DNA of 64,000 nucleotides from Elusimicrobiota bacterium (GCA_017525905.1 JAFXSD010000028.1:1-64000), one strand, 5' to 3'. Numbered from the stretch's first letter, positions 25,936-34,809 are shown. Numbers and translations: made by a program. The notes: a model not told the origin generated them from the sequence alone.

Positions 25936-26946
25936 ATGAAACGAAACATAGTAATATTATCAATATTGTCTTTTTTGATTTCTGCAACATTGCTGTATTT
26001 CTTTGTGGAAATTATTTACAGAGAAAGATTATCCGTTCAAACAAAATCCGAACAGGAAAATGTTGTTTCGAATATAGAACTGATATCACCGGAAATAAAA
26101 ACAGCTTTTTCAAAACCCGATGATATTGCTTTGTTGTATTCAATAGAAAAATTAGCAAAAATTAAATCTGTTCAGGAAAGTTTTATCATTGATTCCAATT
26201 TAAATGTTTTGTTTCATAACAATTCCGAACAATGGAACAAAAAATATGATCAGGATTTTTACAGAGAACTTGTAAAGAAAAAAGATATGTCTGTTGAAAA
26301 TGTTGATCAAAATACAAAGTTATATTCGTTGCCTTTAAATGATACATCTTCCCTTTGTGTAAAGTTTTCTTTTGAAAATATTTACGGCAGTTTAAAAATG
26401 TGGAAAATAAAACTTTATGTTTACGGTTTTGTTGTTTCATTTTTAATTATGTTTTTTGTTTATTATCTTGCAAAGTTTTTCTTTTTATATCCGTTTAACA
26501 AAGCTAAAAAATATTTATCGACAAACAACACAACAAAAAAAACAATTTATTACGATATTGTTAAGATGGCTTTATCTTACAATTCAAATACTCCAACGGA
26601 AGATGATGACAATTCTTATTTGAAAAATTTTATGAATGTTTTGTGCAAATCGTATTTAAGTTACAGCGATGAAATTTTTGTTGTTTTGGATAACAAAGCA
26701 AAACTTATTTATTGTTCCGATGACAATAATGTTGTGTTGGATGAAAAAGTAATAGGAAAGCATATAGTTAAACTTACAAGAAATTCCGAAATATTGAAAT
26801 CCGTTTCAACTTTAATGGAAAATCCGAATGATGTTATAAACGTTGATATTTCCGTATATAAAATAAATATCACTCCAATAAAAGATGACGATGATAATTT
26901 CGTTGGAATTATTATTTCCGGCAACACGCGAAAGGATACATTCTAA
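25936..26946 (+). CDS. Membrane protein with extracytoplasmic sensor and PAS-like domain
   Basis: A 336-aa protein with two TM segments (residues 5-27 and 159-183) flanking an extracytoplasmic region of about 130 residues that includes a Cache/PAS-like stretch (ESFIIDSNLNVLFHN). The cytoplasmic part (184-336) ends in a PAS-like fold (DEIFVVLDNKAKLIYCSDD to ITPIKDDDDNFVGIIISGN). The architecture is the sensory half of a histidine kinase or GGDEF protein, but no kinase, GGDEF or methyl-accepting domain follows. Its stop overlaps the uppP start. Function unknown; it may sense for a partner encoded elsewhere. Confidence 0.6.
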   Translation: MKRNIVILSILSFLISATLLYFFVEIIYRERLSVQTKSEQENVVSNIELISPEIKTAFSKPDDIALLYSIEKLAKIKSVQESFIIDSNLNVLFHNNSEQWNKKYDQDFYRELVKKKDMSVENVDQNTKLYSLPLNDTSSLCVKFSFENIYGSLKMWKIKLYVYGFVVSFLIMFFVYYLAKFFFLYPFNKAKKYLSTNNTTKKTIYYDIVKMALSYNSNTPTEDDDNSYLKNFMNVLCKSYLSYSDEIFVVLDNKAKLIYCSDDNNVVLDEKVIGKHIVKLTRNSEILKSVSTLMENPNDVINVDISVYKINITPIKDDDDNFVGIIISGNTRKDTF

Positions 26947-27755
26947 TGTTGGATATAATCTTAATATTTAAAACAATTTTTTTAGGAATAGTTGAGGGCC
27001 TTACCGAATTTTTACCGATATCTTCCACCGGACATTTAATTGTCGCTGCCGATATAATAAAATTCAATAACGAAGTTGCAACACTGTTTGAAATAGTGAT
27101 TCAGCTTGGAGCAATACTTGCGGTGGTTTGGCTGTACAGAGAAAAACTTTTAAGTTTAATAAAAACAGCTTTTAAAGATAAAAAATCTTTTGATTTTATA
27201 ATAAATGTTTTTATAGCATTTGTGCCTGCATCATTAGTCGGTTTTTTCTTTCACGGAATAATAAAAAATTATTTGTTTAATCCTGTAACTGTAGCCTTTG
27301 CACTTATATTGGGAGGTTATGCAATAATTTATATAGAAAATAAAAAGTTGCAGGTTAAAACACAAGAAGCATTTGATATAACTAAAAAATCTGCACTTAT
27401 AGTAGGTCTTGCGCAAATATTATCTCTTATTCCCGGAGTATCAAGAGCAGGTGCAACGATAATGGGTGGAGTTTGTTCCGGCCTTTCAAGAAAAGCGGCT
27501 GCGGAATTTTCATTCTTTTTAGCTATACCGATAATGTTTGCCGCAACATTGTACGATTTGTACAAAAGTTCTTCCGTATTAAACAGTGATGCATGGCTGA
27601 TAATAGCTATAGGTTTTGTGTCGGCTTTTATTTCTGCGGTAATAGTAATAAAATGGTTTATAAAATATATTTCCTCGAATAATTTTAAAGTTTTTGGTTG
27701 GTACAGAATTCTGTTTGGAGCATTCCTTTTAGGCTTTTACTATTTTAAAGGTTAA
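26946..27755 (+). CDS. uppP: Undecaprenyl-diphosphatase
   Basis: BacA/UppP recycles undecaprenyl diphosphate to the monophosphate carrier. The 269-aa protein has eight or so TM segments, the first signature EGLTEFLPISSTGHLI near residue 17 (catalytic Glu and Ser), and the second PGVSRAGATIMGG. The start overlaps the last base of the sensor gene stop (taATG). Together with uppS and the PAP2 domain at 60859 it belongs to the polyprenyl carrier cycle. A DedA gene follows two bases on. Confidence 0.97.
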   Translation: MLDIILIFKTIFLGIVEGLTEFLPISSTGHLIVAADIIKFNNEVATLFEIVIQLGAILAVVWLYREKLLSLIKTAFKDKKSFDFIINVFIAFVPASLVGFFFHGIIKNYLFNPVTVAFALILGGYAIIYIENKKLQVKTQEAFDITKKSALIVGLAQILSLIPGVSRAGATIMGGVCSGLSRKAAAEFSFFLAIPIMFAATLYDLYKSSSVLNSDAWLIIAIGFVSAFISAVIVIKWFIKYISSNNFKVFGWYRILFGAFLLGFYYFKG

Positions 27756-27757
27756 TA

Positions 27758-28372
27758 ATGAAAAAAATATTTGAAAGTCTTATGAACTTTATAAGAAAGT
27801 GTTATGATTGGACTATAAATTGGTCTAAAACGAAATATGCCAAGTGGGCGCTTTTTTTTATAGCTTTTGCCGAAAGTTCGTTTTTTCCTGTTCCTCCGGA
27901 CGTTTTACTTATTCCTATGGTTATTGCGGAAAGAAAGAAATGGTTTCAAATAGCTCTTATTTGTTCCGCAGGTTCTGTTTTAGGTGCATTGTTGGGATAT
28001 TTCATAGGTTATCAGTTTTATGAACTTATAGGACAAAAAATCGTAGATTTATATAATTTACAAGGTGCTGTAGATATTGTTAGTGCAAAATATCACCAAC
28101 ATGCTTTTCTTGCAATTTTTACGGCGGCTTTTACACCTATCCCGTTCAAAGTGTTTACAATAGTGGCAGGTCTTGTTAAAATTCCTTTAATGTCTTTGAT
28201 TGTTGCATCCGCAATAGGAAGATCCGCAAGATTTTTTATAGTGGCGATTCTTATAAGAATTTTCGGTGAAAAGATTCAATATTTTATAGAAAAGTATTTT
28301 AACCTTCTTACGATTATTTTTACAATTCTTCTTATCGGCGGATTTTGTGTAGTTAAATTTTTTACAAAGTAG
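27758..28372 (+). CDS. DedA family membrane protein
   Basis: A 204-aa DedA/VTT-domain protein, a family that includes undecaprenyl-phosphate and phospholipid flippases. It shows ESSFFPVPPDVLLIPMV near residue 35, the GSVLGALLGYFIGYQ re-entrant glycine-rich segment, the FTPIPFKVFTIVAG motif and the conserved Arg in IGRSARFFIVA. The position directly after uppP suits a role in returning undecaprenyl phosphate across the membrane, though that is inference. It appears to be the last gene of the operon started at 24738. Confidence 0.9.
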   Translation: MKKIFESLMNFIRKCYDWTINWSKTKYAKWALFFIAFAESSFFPVPPDVLLIPMVIAERKKWFQIALICSAGSVLGALLGYFIGYQFYELIGQKIVDLYNLQGAVDIVSAKYHQHAFLAIFTAAFTPIPFKVFTIVAGLVKIPLMSLIVASAIGRSARFFIVAILIRIFGEKIQYFIEKYFNLLTIIFTILLIGGFCVVKFFTK

Positions 28373-28467
28373 AGTAGATTATATTCTTCCTTTTTTCTTC
28401 TTAATTTAGTATCCTATAAAAACATCTAAAAATAACTTTTAAAATATTGGTTTTTGGGAGAGAAAAA

Positions 28468-28848
28468 ATGAATGTACCAAACAATTTGTTTTATGCAAAA
28501 ACTCATGAATGGGCAAGAAAAGAAGGAAATAAAGTTTATGTAGGAATTACCGATCATGCACAACATGAAATTACCGATATTGTTCATGTTGAATTACCAG
28601 AAACAGGTAAAAGTTTTGATAAAGAACAACCATGTGCTGTTGTTGAGTCGGTAAAATCGGCATTTGATATCTATAGTCCCGTATCAGGTACAATTGTAGA
28701 AGTTAACGAAGAGTTACTTTCTGCACCTGAACTTATAAATCAGGATCCTTACGGGAAAGGTTATTTTTTCGTTTTGGAACTATCAAACGAAGAAGATTTT
28801 AAAAGTTTAATGAATGCAGAACAATATACAAAATCAATTGAAGGTTAA
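28468..28848 (+). CDS. gcvH: Glycine cleavage system H protein
   Basis: Lipoyl carrier protein of the glycine cleavage system. From ATG 28468 (gggagag upstream) it is 126 aa. The lipoylation motif VVESVKSAFDIYSPVSG carries the target Lys near residue 64, and the N-terminal FYAKTHEW and C-terminal YGKGYFFVLEL blocks are typical. An open frame to 28447 begins at TTG and lacks support. It is followed after five bases by gcvPA. Confidence 0.96.
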   Translation: MNVPNNLFYAKTHEWARKEGNKVYVGITDHAQHEITDIVHVELPETGKSFDKEQPCAVVESVKSAFDIYSPVSGTIVEVNEELLSAPELINQDPYGKGYFFVLELSNEEDFKSLMNAEQYTKSIEG

Positions 28849-28853
28849 AACAA

Positions 28854-30194
28854 ATGAATTATATACCAATAAGCGATAAAGATAAACAGGAAATGTTTAA
28901 CAGTATCGGTGTAAAAGATACACAAGAGCTTTTGTCTCTGCAGATACCGGAAGCATTGAGAGTAAAAAAGTTGAATTTAGATAAGGGTATGTCCGAACAG
29001 GAATTAATATCTTTATTTAAACAATATGCACACAAAAACAAATCAAATCTTGCTTGTTTCAGAGGAGCAGGAATTTACGATCATTTTGTTCCGTCGATAG
29101 TTGATGAAATTATCGGCAGATCTGAATTTTGGACGGCATATACTCCTTATCAGGCGGAAGCAAGTCAAGGTACATTGCAAGCTATATTCGAATATCAAAG
29201 TGTTATGTGCGAGCTTACAGGACTCGAATGTTCCAATGCTTCAATGTACGACGGAGCAACGGCAGTTGCGGAAGCAATATTGCTTGCAATAAGAGCATCA
29301 AGAAAAAATAAAGTTATTATATCCAACGCATTAAATCCGGAATATATTTCAGTTATCGAAACATATACAAAAAATTTAAAAGTTGAAATTATAAAAATAG
29401 ATATCGATTCTAAGACAGGCGCTTTAAACAAAGATGATTTAAACAAAGTTTTAGACGAGACTGTTGCTGCAGTTGTTGTTCAATCTCCGAACTTTTTCGG
29501 AACGGTTGAAGATATGCAGGAATTGTCAAAAGTATCCAAAGATAAAAAAGCATTGTTTGTTGCCGTTGTTAATCCGATATCATTGGGATTGTTACAAACT
29601 CCGGGTGAATATGGAGCGGATATTGCGGTAGGTGAAGGGCAAGTTTTAGGAAATCAAATGTATCTTGGCGGTTCAACATTCGGCTTTATGGTCGTAACAA
29701 AAGCTTTGGAATGGAAGATGCCTGGAAGAATTGTAGGCCAAACGGTGGATAAAGACGGTAAAAGAGGTTTTGTCCTTACATTACAATCAAGAGAACAGCA
29801 TATAAGAAGAGAAAAAGCCACGTCAAATATTTGTACGAATGCCGCGCTCAATTCTTTTGCTGCATGTGTTTACGCCGCTTATCTCGGCAGTCAGGGAATA
29901 AAAGAATTGGCGGAGACAAATATATCTAAAGCAAGATATGCTTTTGATAAAATAAAAAACATTAAAGGTTTTTATCCTTTATTTGAAAATTCCGTATTCT
30001 TTAATGAATTTGTTTTCAAGACGGATAAAGATGTGAAAAAAATAAATGAAGAATTATTAAAAGAAAATATTTTAGGTCCATTGAATTTAGGCAAAACAGA
30101 TGCAAAATATAAAAATTGCATAATGTTTGCAGTTACGGAAAAAAGAACAAAACAGGAAATAGATAAATTAGCTGAAATTTTAACCAGAGTGTAA
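28854..30194 (+). CDS. gcvPA: Glycine dehydrogenase (decarboxylating) subunit 1
   Basis: N-terminal half of the split P protein, 446 aa. It has the family start YIPISDKDKQEMFNSIG, FRGAGIYDHFVPSIV, YTPYQAEASQGTLQAIFEYQ and the segment LQSREQHIRREKATSNICTN that belongs to the cofactor-site region. The PLP lysine is on the partner GcvPB; together they decarboxylate glycine and transfer the aminomethyl group to lipoyl-GcvH. The split form is common outside Proteobacteria. gcvPB starts four bases after the stop. Confidence 0.96.
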   Translation: MNYIPISDKDKQEMFNSIGVKDTQELLSLQIPEALRVKKLNLDKGMSEQELISLFKQYAHKNKSNLACFRGAGIYDHFVPSIVDEIIGRSEFWTAYTPYQAEASQGTLQAIFEYQSVMCELTGLECSNASMYDGATAVAEAILLAIRASRKNKVIISNALNPEYISVIETYTKNLKVEIIKIDIDSKTGALNKDDLNKVLDETVAAVVVQSPNFFGTVEDMQELSKVSKDKKALFVAVVNPISLGLLQTPGEYGADIAVGEGQVLGNQMYLGGSTFGFMVVTKALEWKMPGRIVGQTVDKDGKRGFVLTLQSREQHIRREKATSNICTNAALNSFAACVYAAYLGSQGIKELAETNISKARYAFDKIKNIKGFYPLFENSVFFNEFVFKTDKDVKKINEELLKENILGPLNLGKTDAKYKNCIMFAVTEKRTKQEIDKLAEILTRV

Positions 30195-30198
30195 AATT

Positions 30199-31632
30199 AT
30201 GATAAACAATAATAAAACTTTAAATGAAATACAATCAAACAGAAGTAGTGTAATAATTGAAAGCGATGTTGAATTAAATGCAAGTATTGACGATAAATAT
30301 AAAAGAAAAACAATTCCCAACATTCCGAATATTTCGGAATCAACATTGTTGAGGCATTACACAAATTTATCGAGAAAAAATTATGCTTTAAGTACAACAA
30401 TGTATCCGTTAGGTTCGTGTACAATGAAACACAATCCGTTAGTGAACGAAAAAATTGCAAAATTCGATGAGTTTTCTACAATACATCCTTATCAGGACGA
30501 AGAGAGTATGCAGGGAAGCTTGGAAATAATGTATGAATTACAAAAAGATTTGTGCGAAATTTCCGGAATGGATTATTTTACGTTGCAGCCTGCGGCCGGA
30601 GCACACGGAGAATATACAGGCCTTTTAATAATAGCTCAATATTTTAAAAATAAAAATGAAAAGAGAACAAAAATAATAGTTCCCGATTCCGCTCACGGAA
30701 CAAACCCTGCATCCGCAGCTTTGTCGGGTTTTGAAATTATTTCCTTGAAATCCGACGAAAACGGTATCGTTTCTCCCGAAAAATTAAAAGAAGTTTTAAA
30801 CGGTGACGTTGCGGCTATGATGATGACAAACCCTAATACTTTAGGTGTTTTTGAAAAAAACATTGAAGAAATATCTAAATTAATTCACGATAACGGTTCG
30901 TTACTCTATTATGACGGAGCAAATCTTAATGCCGTTATGGGAATTATTCGTCCTGCAGATATTGGCTTTGATGTTATGCATATTAATTTACATAAAACAT
31001 TTTCTACTCCTCACGGCGGAGGGGGGCCGGGATCAGGTCCTGTAGGTGTAAAAGCATTTTTGAAAGAATGTTTGCCTTCTCCTGTTGTTGTAAAAGAAGA
31101 TGAAAAATTTAAACTTTATTTTAACAATAAAGATAAATCCATAGGAGCAATGAAAGCTTTTTACGGGAATTTTCCGGTAATATTAAAAGCCTGTGCTTAT
31201 ATAAAATCTTTGGGCGGACAAGGTTTAACAGATGCTTCAAAACAAGCTGTTATCAATGCAAACTATATATTGTCAAAATTAAAACATAAAGTTAAAATTC
31301 CTGCAGGTAATTCTTGTATGCACGAATTTGCAATGTCGTTAAAAGGTGCTTTAGGTAACGACATAAAAACATTAGATGTTGCCAAAAGACTTTTGGATAA
31401 CGGTTATTATGCACCTACAATATATTTCCCTTTAATAGTTGAAGAAGCTATGATGATAGAACCTACCGAAACGGAATCTAAACAAACATTAGATGAATTT
31501 ACAGATACATTGTTAAATATAATAGAAGAATCTAATACAAATCCGGAAGTTGTTCATAATGCTCCGGTAAATACTTCCGTTAAAAGATTGAATGAAGTTG
31601 AAGCGGCAAGAAAACCGAAATTACATTGGTAA
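30199..31632 (+). CDS. gcvPB: Glycine dehydrogenase (decarboxylating) subunit 2
   Basis: C-terminal half of the split P protein, 477 aa, with the PLP-lysine block NLHKTFSTPHGGGGPGSGP near residue 265 and the upstream PAAGAHGEYTGLL, DSAHGTNPASAA and MMTNPNTLGVFE motifs. It completes gcvH-gcvPA-gcvPB. The aminomethyltransferase gcvT and dihydrolipoyl dehydrogenase are not present in this window; gcvT is usually the first gene of such a cluster, so its absence is notable. A stem-loop follows the stop. Confidence 0.96.
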   Translation: MINNNKTLNEIQSNRSSVIIESDVELNASIDDKYKRKTIPNIPNISESTLLRHYTNLSRKNYALSTTMYPLGSCTMKHNPLVNEKIAKFDEFSTIHPYQDEESMQGSLEIMYELQKDLCEISGMDYFTLQPAAGAHGEYTGLLIIAQYFKNKNEKRTKIIVPDSAHGTNPASAALSGFEIISLKSDENGIVSPEKLKEVLNGDVAAMMMTNPNTLGVFEKNIEEISKLIHDNGSLLYYDGANLNAVMGIIRPADIGFDVMHINLHKTFSTPHGGGGPGSGPVGVKAFLKECLPSPVVVKEDEKFKLYFNNKDKSIGAMKAFYGNFPVILKACAYIKSLGGQGLTDASKQAVINANYILSKLKHKVKIPAGNSCMHEFAMSLKGALGNDIKTLDVAKRLLDNGYYAPTIYFPLIVEEAMMIEPTETESKQTLDEFTDTLLNIIEESNTNPEVVHNAPVNTSVKRLNEVEAARKPKLHW

Positions 31633-31642
31633 ATTTATTTTA

Positions 31643-31678
31643 TACAGGAGAGAGTTATTGAAAAAACTCTCTCCTGTA
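31643..31678 (+). repeat. Perfect inverted repeat after gcvPB
   Basis: TACAGGAGAGAGTT (31643-31656) and its perfect complement (31665-31678) form a 14-bp stem with an 8-nt loop. There is no T run on the plus-strand side, so it is an atypical terminator or an mRNA 3'-end stabiliser. Confidence 0.7.
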
Positions 31679-31763
31679 CAAAGATTGGAAACAAATACTT
31701 TATTTACAAGATTTACAAACCTTTCTAATACAAAAAATTGTTAAAAATAAAACATCTTTTTTA

Positions 31764-31793
31764 TTGCTAAATTCTTTTCATAATTGATATAAT
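31764..31793 (+). promoter_or_regulatory. Promoter for the kdsA-lptB operon, predicted leaderless
   Basis: TTGCTA (31764-31769), 18-bp spacer, TATAAT (31788-31793). The kdsA ATG at 31800 is six bases after the -10 box and has no Shine-Dalgarno. Confidence 0.65.
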
Positions 31794-31799
31794 ATAAGA

Positions 31800-32630
31800 A
31801 TGAATAAATTTAAGAAAATAGACATTACAAAAAAAATCAGTCTGGCAAATAATTTGCCTTTAACTGTTATTGCGGGACCTTGTGTTATTGAGAGCAGAAA
31901 GCAGGTTTTTGATTTGGCGGGAAAATTAAAAGATATTTGTTTAAAAGAAAAAGTAAATTATATTTTTAAAGCTTCTTATGATAAAGCAAACAGATCTTCT
32001 TTTAATTCTTTTAGAGGCCCCGGAATAAATGAAGGCTTAAAAATTTTGGCAGAGATAAAAAAAGAATTTAAAGTTCCTGTTTTAACGGATGTTCATTGTA
32101 CACATGATGTGGAAAAAGTTGCACAAGTTGTAGATGTTATACAAATACCGGCTTTTTTATGCAGACAAACGGATTTGGTTGTTGAATGTGCAAAAACAGG
32201 ATTACCTATAAATGTAAAGAAAGGACAATTTCTTGCTCCGGAAGATATGGAACAAGTTATAAATAAAATTGCCAAATTTAACAACAAAATTTCTCTTACG
32301 GAAAGAGGAGCAAGTTTCGGATACAGGAATCTTGTTGTAGACTACAGATCAATAGAAATAATGAAAAAATTCGGCTATCCCGTAATTTTTGATGCTACTC
32401 ACAGTGTTCAAAAGCCGGGAGGTCTCGGTACGGCAAGCGGCGGAGACAGACAATATGCACTACCCCTTGCAAAAGCGGCTTGTGCCGTTGGGGTTGCAGC
32501 TTTATTTATAGAAGCTCATCAAAATCCCGAAAAGGCTCTTTCCGACGGAGCAAATTCCGTGGATTTAAAAATGTTTAAATCTATGATAAATCAAACAAAA
32601 CAAATAGATAAATTAGTAAAAGGATTTTAA
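31800..32630 (+). CDS. kdsA: 3-deoxy-8-phosphooctulonate (Kdo-8-P) synthase
   Basis: Condenses PEP with arabinose 5-phosphate in Kdo synthesis for LPS. The 276-aa protein has VIAGPCVIES, KASYDKANRSSFNSFRGPG, FDATHSVQKPGG and EAHQNPEKALSDGANS, the last region holding active-site residues. A Cys is present at the metal-ligand-like position in the GPCVIE strand, but whether the enzyme is metal-dependent is not decided here. It heads a co-directional LPS gene run (kdsA, small TM protein, kdsC, lpxL, lptC, lptA, lptB) from the promoter at 31764. Confidence 0.97.
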   Translation: MNKFKKIDITKKISLANNLPLTVIAGPCVIESRKQVFDLAGKLKDICLKEKVNYIFKASYDKANRSSFNSFRGPGINEGLKILAEIKKEFKVPVLTDVHCTHDVEKVAQVVDVIQIPAFLCRQTDLVVECAKTGLPINVKKGQFLAPEDMEQVINKIAKFNNKISLTERGASFGYRNLVVDYRSIEIMKKFGYPVIFDATHSVQKPGGLGTASGGDRQYALPLAKAACAVGVAALFIEAHQNPEKALSDGANSVDLKMFKSMINQTKQIDKLVKGF

Positions 32631-32631
32631 A

Positions 32632-32835
32632 ATGGCTAACAAAGAAACAAATGAACAAAAAACTTGGATGCCATCGATAAAATGGTTATGTAAATCTTTT
32701 TTAGTAATAATGGTTTGTCTTGTGATAATGTTTTTTGCATTGAATTTTTTGTTGAAACCATATATGAGAGATATACCTTCGGAAATTACTCCGTGGTTGA
32801 ATAATTCGCAACAACAAACCGAAAAAGGTAATTGA
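32632..32835 (+). CDS. Small single-TM protein in the Kdo/LPS operon
   Basis: A 67-aa protein with a Lys/Glu/Gln-rich N-terminus, one TM segment (residues 23-44: FLVIMVCLVIMFFALNFLL) and a short polar tail. ATG 32632 is one base after the kdsA stop. I recognise no family. The tight spacing and clean TM segment support it as real; its position between kdsA and kdsC suggests an envelope-related role, but nothing more can be said. Confidence 0.65.
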   Translation: MANKETNEQKTWMPSIKWLCKSFLVIMVCLVIMFFALNFLLKPYMRDIPSEITPWLNNSQQQTEKGN

Positions 32836-32846
32836 TAATTTGTAAT
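32834..32846 (+). repeat. Intergenic A+T repeat, core only
   Basis: GATAATTTGTAAT overlaps the end of the small TM gene and the gap before kdsC. It matches the core of the copies at 3643 and 11552. Confidence 0.3.
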
Positions 32847-32865
32847 AACAGAAGGTTGGAAATAT

Positions 32866-33399
32866 ATGAAAAAATATACGAAACAATTATTAAATACTGC
32901 AGCAAAAATCAAATTGATAGCTACCGACATAGACGGAGTTCTCACTGCCGGTGAGGTTATTGTTCTTGAAAGCGGTGAAGAAGTAAAAATTTGGAATGTA
33001 AGAGACAGACAAGGTCTTCATACCTTAAAACAATATTTGCCTGAAATAAAAACAGCTTGGATTACGGGAAGGAAATCAAAGCAGGTTGAAATAAGAGCAA
33101 AAGAGCAAAAAATTGATTTCTTGGTCCAACAATGTAAAGATAAAGTAAAAGCTGTTGTTGATATAGCAAACAATTTATCGATAGGAACTGATGAAATTCT
33201 TTATATCGGCGACGATATTATAGATTTGGCGGTATTAAGAAAAGTAGGGTTATCCGTATGCCCTCAAGATGCTGTTGTTGAAGTAAAAAAGATTGCTAAG
33301 TATGTTTCGCAATATGCAGGGGGGAAAGGTGTTTTTAGAGAAGTTTGCGAAATAATATTGAAAGCAAATAAAAAATGGGAAGATATAATAAGTAAGTAA
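32866..33399 (+). CDS. kdsC: Kdo-8-phosphate phosphatase (HAD family)
   Basis: Removes phosphate from Kdo-8-P to give Kdo. The 177-aa length is that of the cap-less HAD C0 KdsC family. The nucleophile motif is ATDIDGVLTAGEV (two Asp), followed by WNVRDRQGLHTLK, the WITGRKSKQVEIRAKE motif and the acidic pair YIGDDIIDLAVL. ATG 32866 has ggttgga upstream. It follows kdsA as expected and precedes lpxL by two bases. Confidence 0.95.
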   Translation: MKKYTKQLLNTAAKIKLIATDIDGVLTAGEVIVLESGEEVKIWNVRDRQGLHTLKQYLPEIKTAWITGRKSKQVEIRAKEQKIDFLVQQCKDKVKAVVDIANNLSIGTDEILYIGDDIIDLAVLRKVGLSVCPQDAVVEVKKIAKYVSQYAGGKGVFREVCEIILKANKKWEDIISK

Positions 33400-33401
33400 T
33401 T

Positions 33402-34301
33402 ATGAAAAAATATATAAGAAAATGTTATTTTTATGCAGCATGGTTATTTTCAAAACTCGTTTTGATTTTGCCTTATAAATTTACGGTAGGATTTTTATCA
33501 AATTTTTTAGGCGGTCTTGCATACTATGTTGTCGGCGATGCAAGAAACAAAGCAAGAAAACATTTGACGATGTGCTTTCCCGAAAAATCTCAAGAAGAGA
33601 TAACAAAAATAATTAAAACTATTTTTAAATATGAAGCAAAAAATTTCTTTGAACTTTTGAATTTTCCGAAAATGAGTTCGGAATTTTTTGATTCAATTGC
33701 AATAATGGAACAGGAGCAAAAAGATCTTTTTAACAAACTTCTTGAAAGGAAAAAAGGAATTTTGGCTTTAAGCGGTCATATAGGAAATTGGGAAATGCTT
33801 GCTGCAGGTGTAGCAAAACATTATCCTTTAAATGTTATTGCAAGAAAAATATATATTGAAGAATTAAATAATATGCTTGTCCATTACAGGAATATAAAAC
33901 AAGTTAAAGTAATTTTAAGATCAGAGCTTTCTTCTGCAAGGAAAATGCTTAAAGCTTTAAGAAATAATGAAATAATTGCAATGTTAATAGACCAGGATAC
34001 TTCTGTACAAAGTGTTTTTGTTGATTTTTTCGGAAGACCTGCATCTACACCGTTGGGACTTGCATCTATAGCATTAAAAGTCGGCTCTCCGGTTATTTTG
34101 GCTGTAGATAAAAGATTACCGAATGGAAAACACAAATTTGTAATAAGCGACGAAATTGTTCCGCCGGAATCTACCGGTGATTTTGATACGGATGTAAAAA
34201 ATTTTACGGCAAAACTTACAAAAAAACTTGAAGATTTTATAAGAGAAAATCCTGAACAGTGGGTATGGTTTCATGAAAGATGGAAAACAAAACAAAAGTA
34301 A
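33402..34301 (+). CDS. lpxL: Lipid A biosynthesis lauroyl/acyl transferase
   Basis: LpxL/HtrB family inner-membrane enzyme that adds a secondary acyl chain to lipid A. The 299-aa protein has an N-terminal membrane segment (FYAAWLFSKLVLILPY), the HX4E catalytic motif in ALSGHIGNWEMLAAG, IDQDTSVQSVFVDFFGRPAST and the terminal WVWFHERWKTK. It starts two bases after kdsC. Which acyl chain or position is used is not visible. The lptC start lies 28 bases inside its end. Confidence 0.93.
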   Translation: MKKYIRKCYFYAAWLFSKLVLILPYKFTVGFLSNFLGGLAYYVVGDARNKARKHLTMCFPEKSQEEITKIIKTIFKYEAKNFFELLNFPKMSSEFFDSIAIMEQEQKDLFNKLLERKKGILALSGHIGNWEMLAAGVAKHYPLNVIARKIYIEELNNMLVHYRNIKQVKVILRSELSSARKMLKALRNNEIIAMLIDQDTSVQSVFVDFFGRPASTPLGLASIALKVGSPVILAVDKRLPNGKHKFVISDEIVPPESTGDFDTDVKNFTAKLTKKLEDFIRENPEQWVWFHERWKTKQK

Positions 34302-34809
34302 AATTTTGTGTTTATCATTATTGTTAATATTTTCTTTCGGACTTTGTTCTTGTGTTGAAGAGGAAAATGTCATAGAAGAAACTCCGCCTACGACGGAACA
34401 AACCATAGAAAAATTTGTTATTACAGAAACTAAAGACGGGAATATCAAAACAATACTTGAAGCTGAATCGGCAATAATAGATGAAGATAATAAAATTGCA
34501 AAGTTGACTTTGCCTAAAGTTAAATTTTATGAAGACGGGAAATATAAGTCTATACTTATTGCAGAATCCGGTGAAGTAAATATGGAAACAAACAGTGTGA
34601 AAGCGCTCGGAAAATGTACGGTTGAAACAGCCGATAACGAATATTTGCAGACAAGAGATGTTTCTTATGATGCAACAAAACAATTGATATATTCCGATAG
34701 TGATATAAAAATTACCAAAGGAAAAGATGTTATTTACGGTAAAGGTTTTCAGTCCGATACGGATTTGGAAAATATTGTTATAAAAAAACAAAGGATTATA
34801 ATTGATTAA
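34273..34809 (+). CDS. lptC: LPS export protein LptC, lipoprotein-like
   Basis: LptC is the periplasmic bridge that passes LPS from LptBFG to LptA. The 178-aa protein has a lipoprotein-type signal peptide with the Cys at residue 27 (FSFGLCSC) where classical LptC keeps a TM anchor, then a beta-jellyroll region (FVITETKDGNIKTILEAESA, IDEDNKIAKLTLPKVKFYE, SVKALGKCTVETADNEYL). It overlaps lpxL by 29 bases and lptA by 8, in the canonical lptC-lptA-lptB order. lptF/lptG are not in this window. Assignment rests on fold pattern and context. Confidence 0.85.
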   Translation: MKDGKQNKSKILCLSLLLIFSFGLCSCVEEENVIEETPPTTEQTIEKFVITETKDGNIKTILEAESAIIDEDNKIAKLTLPKVKFYEDGKYKSILIAESGEVNMETNSVKALGKCTVETADNEYLQTRDVSYDATKQLIYSDSDIKITKGKDVIYGKGFQSDTDLENIVIKKQRIIID

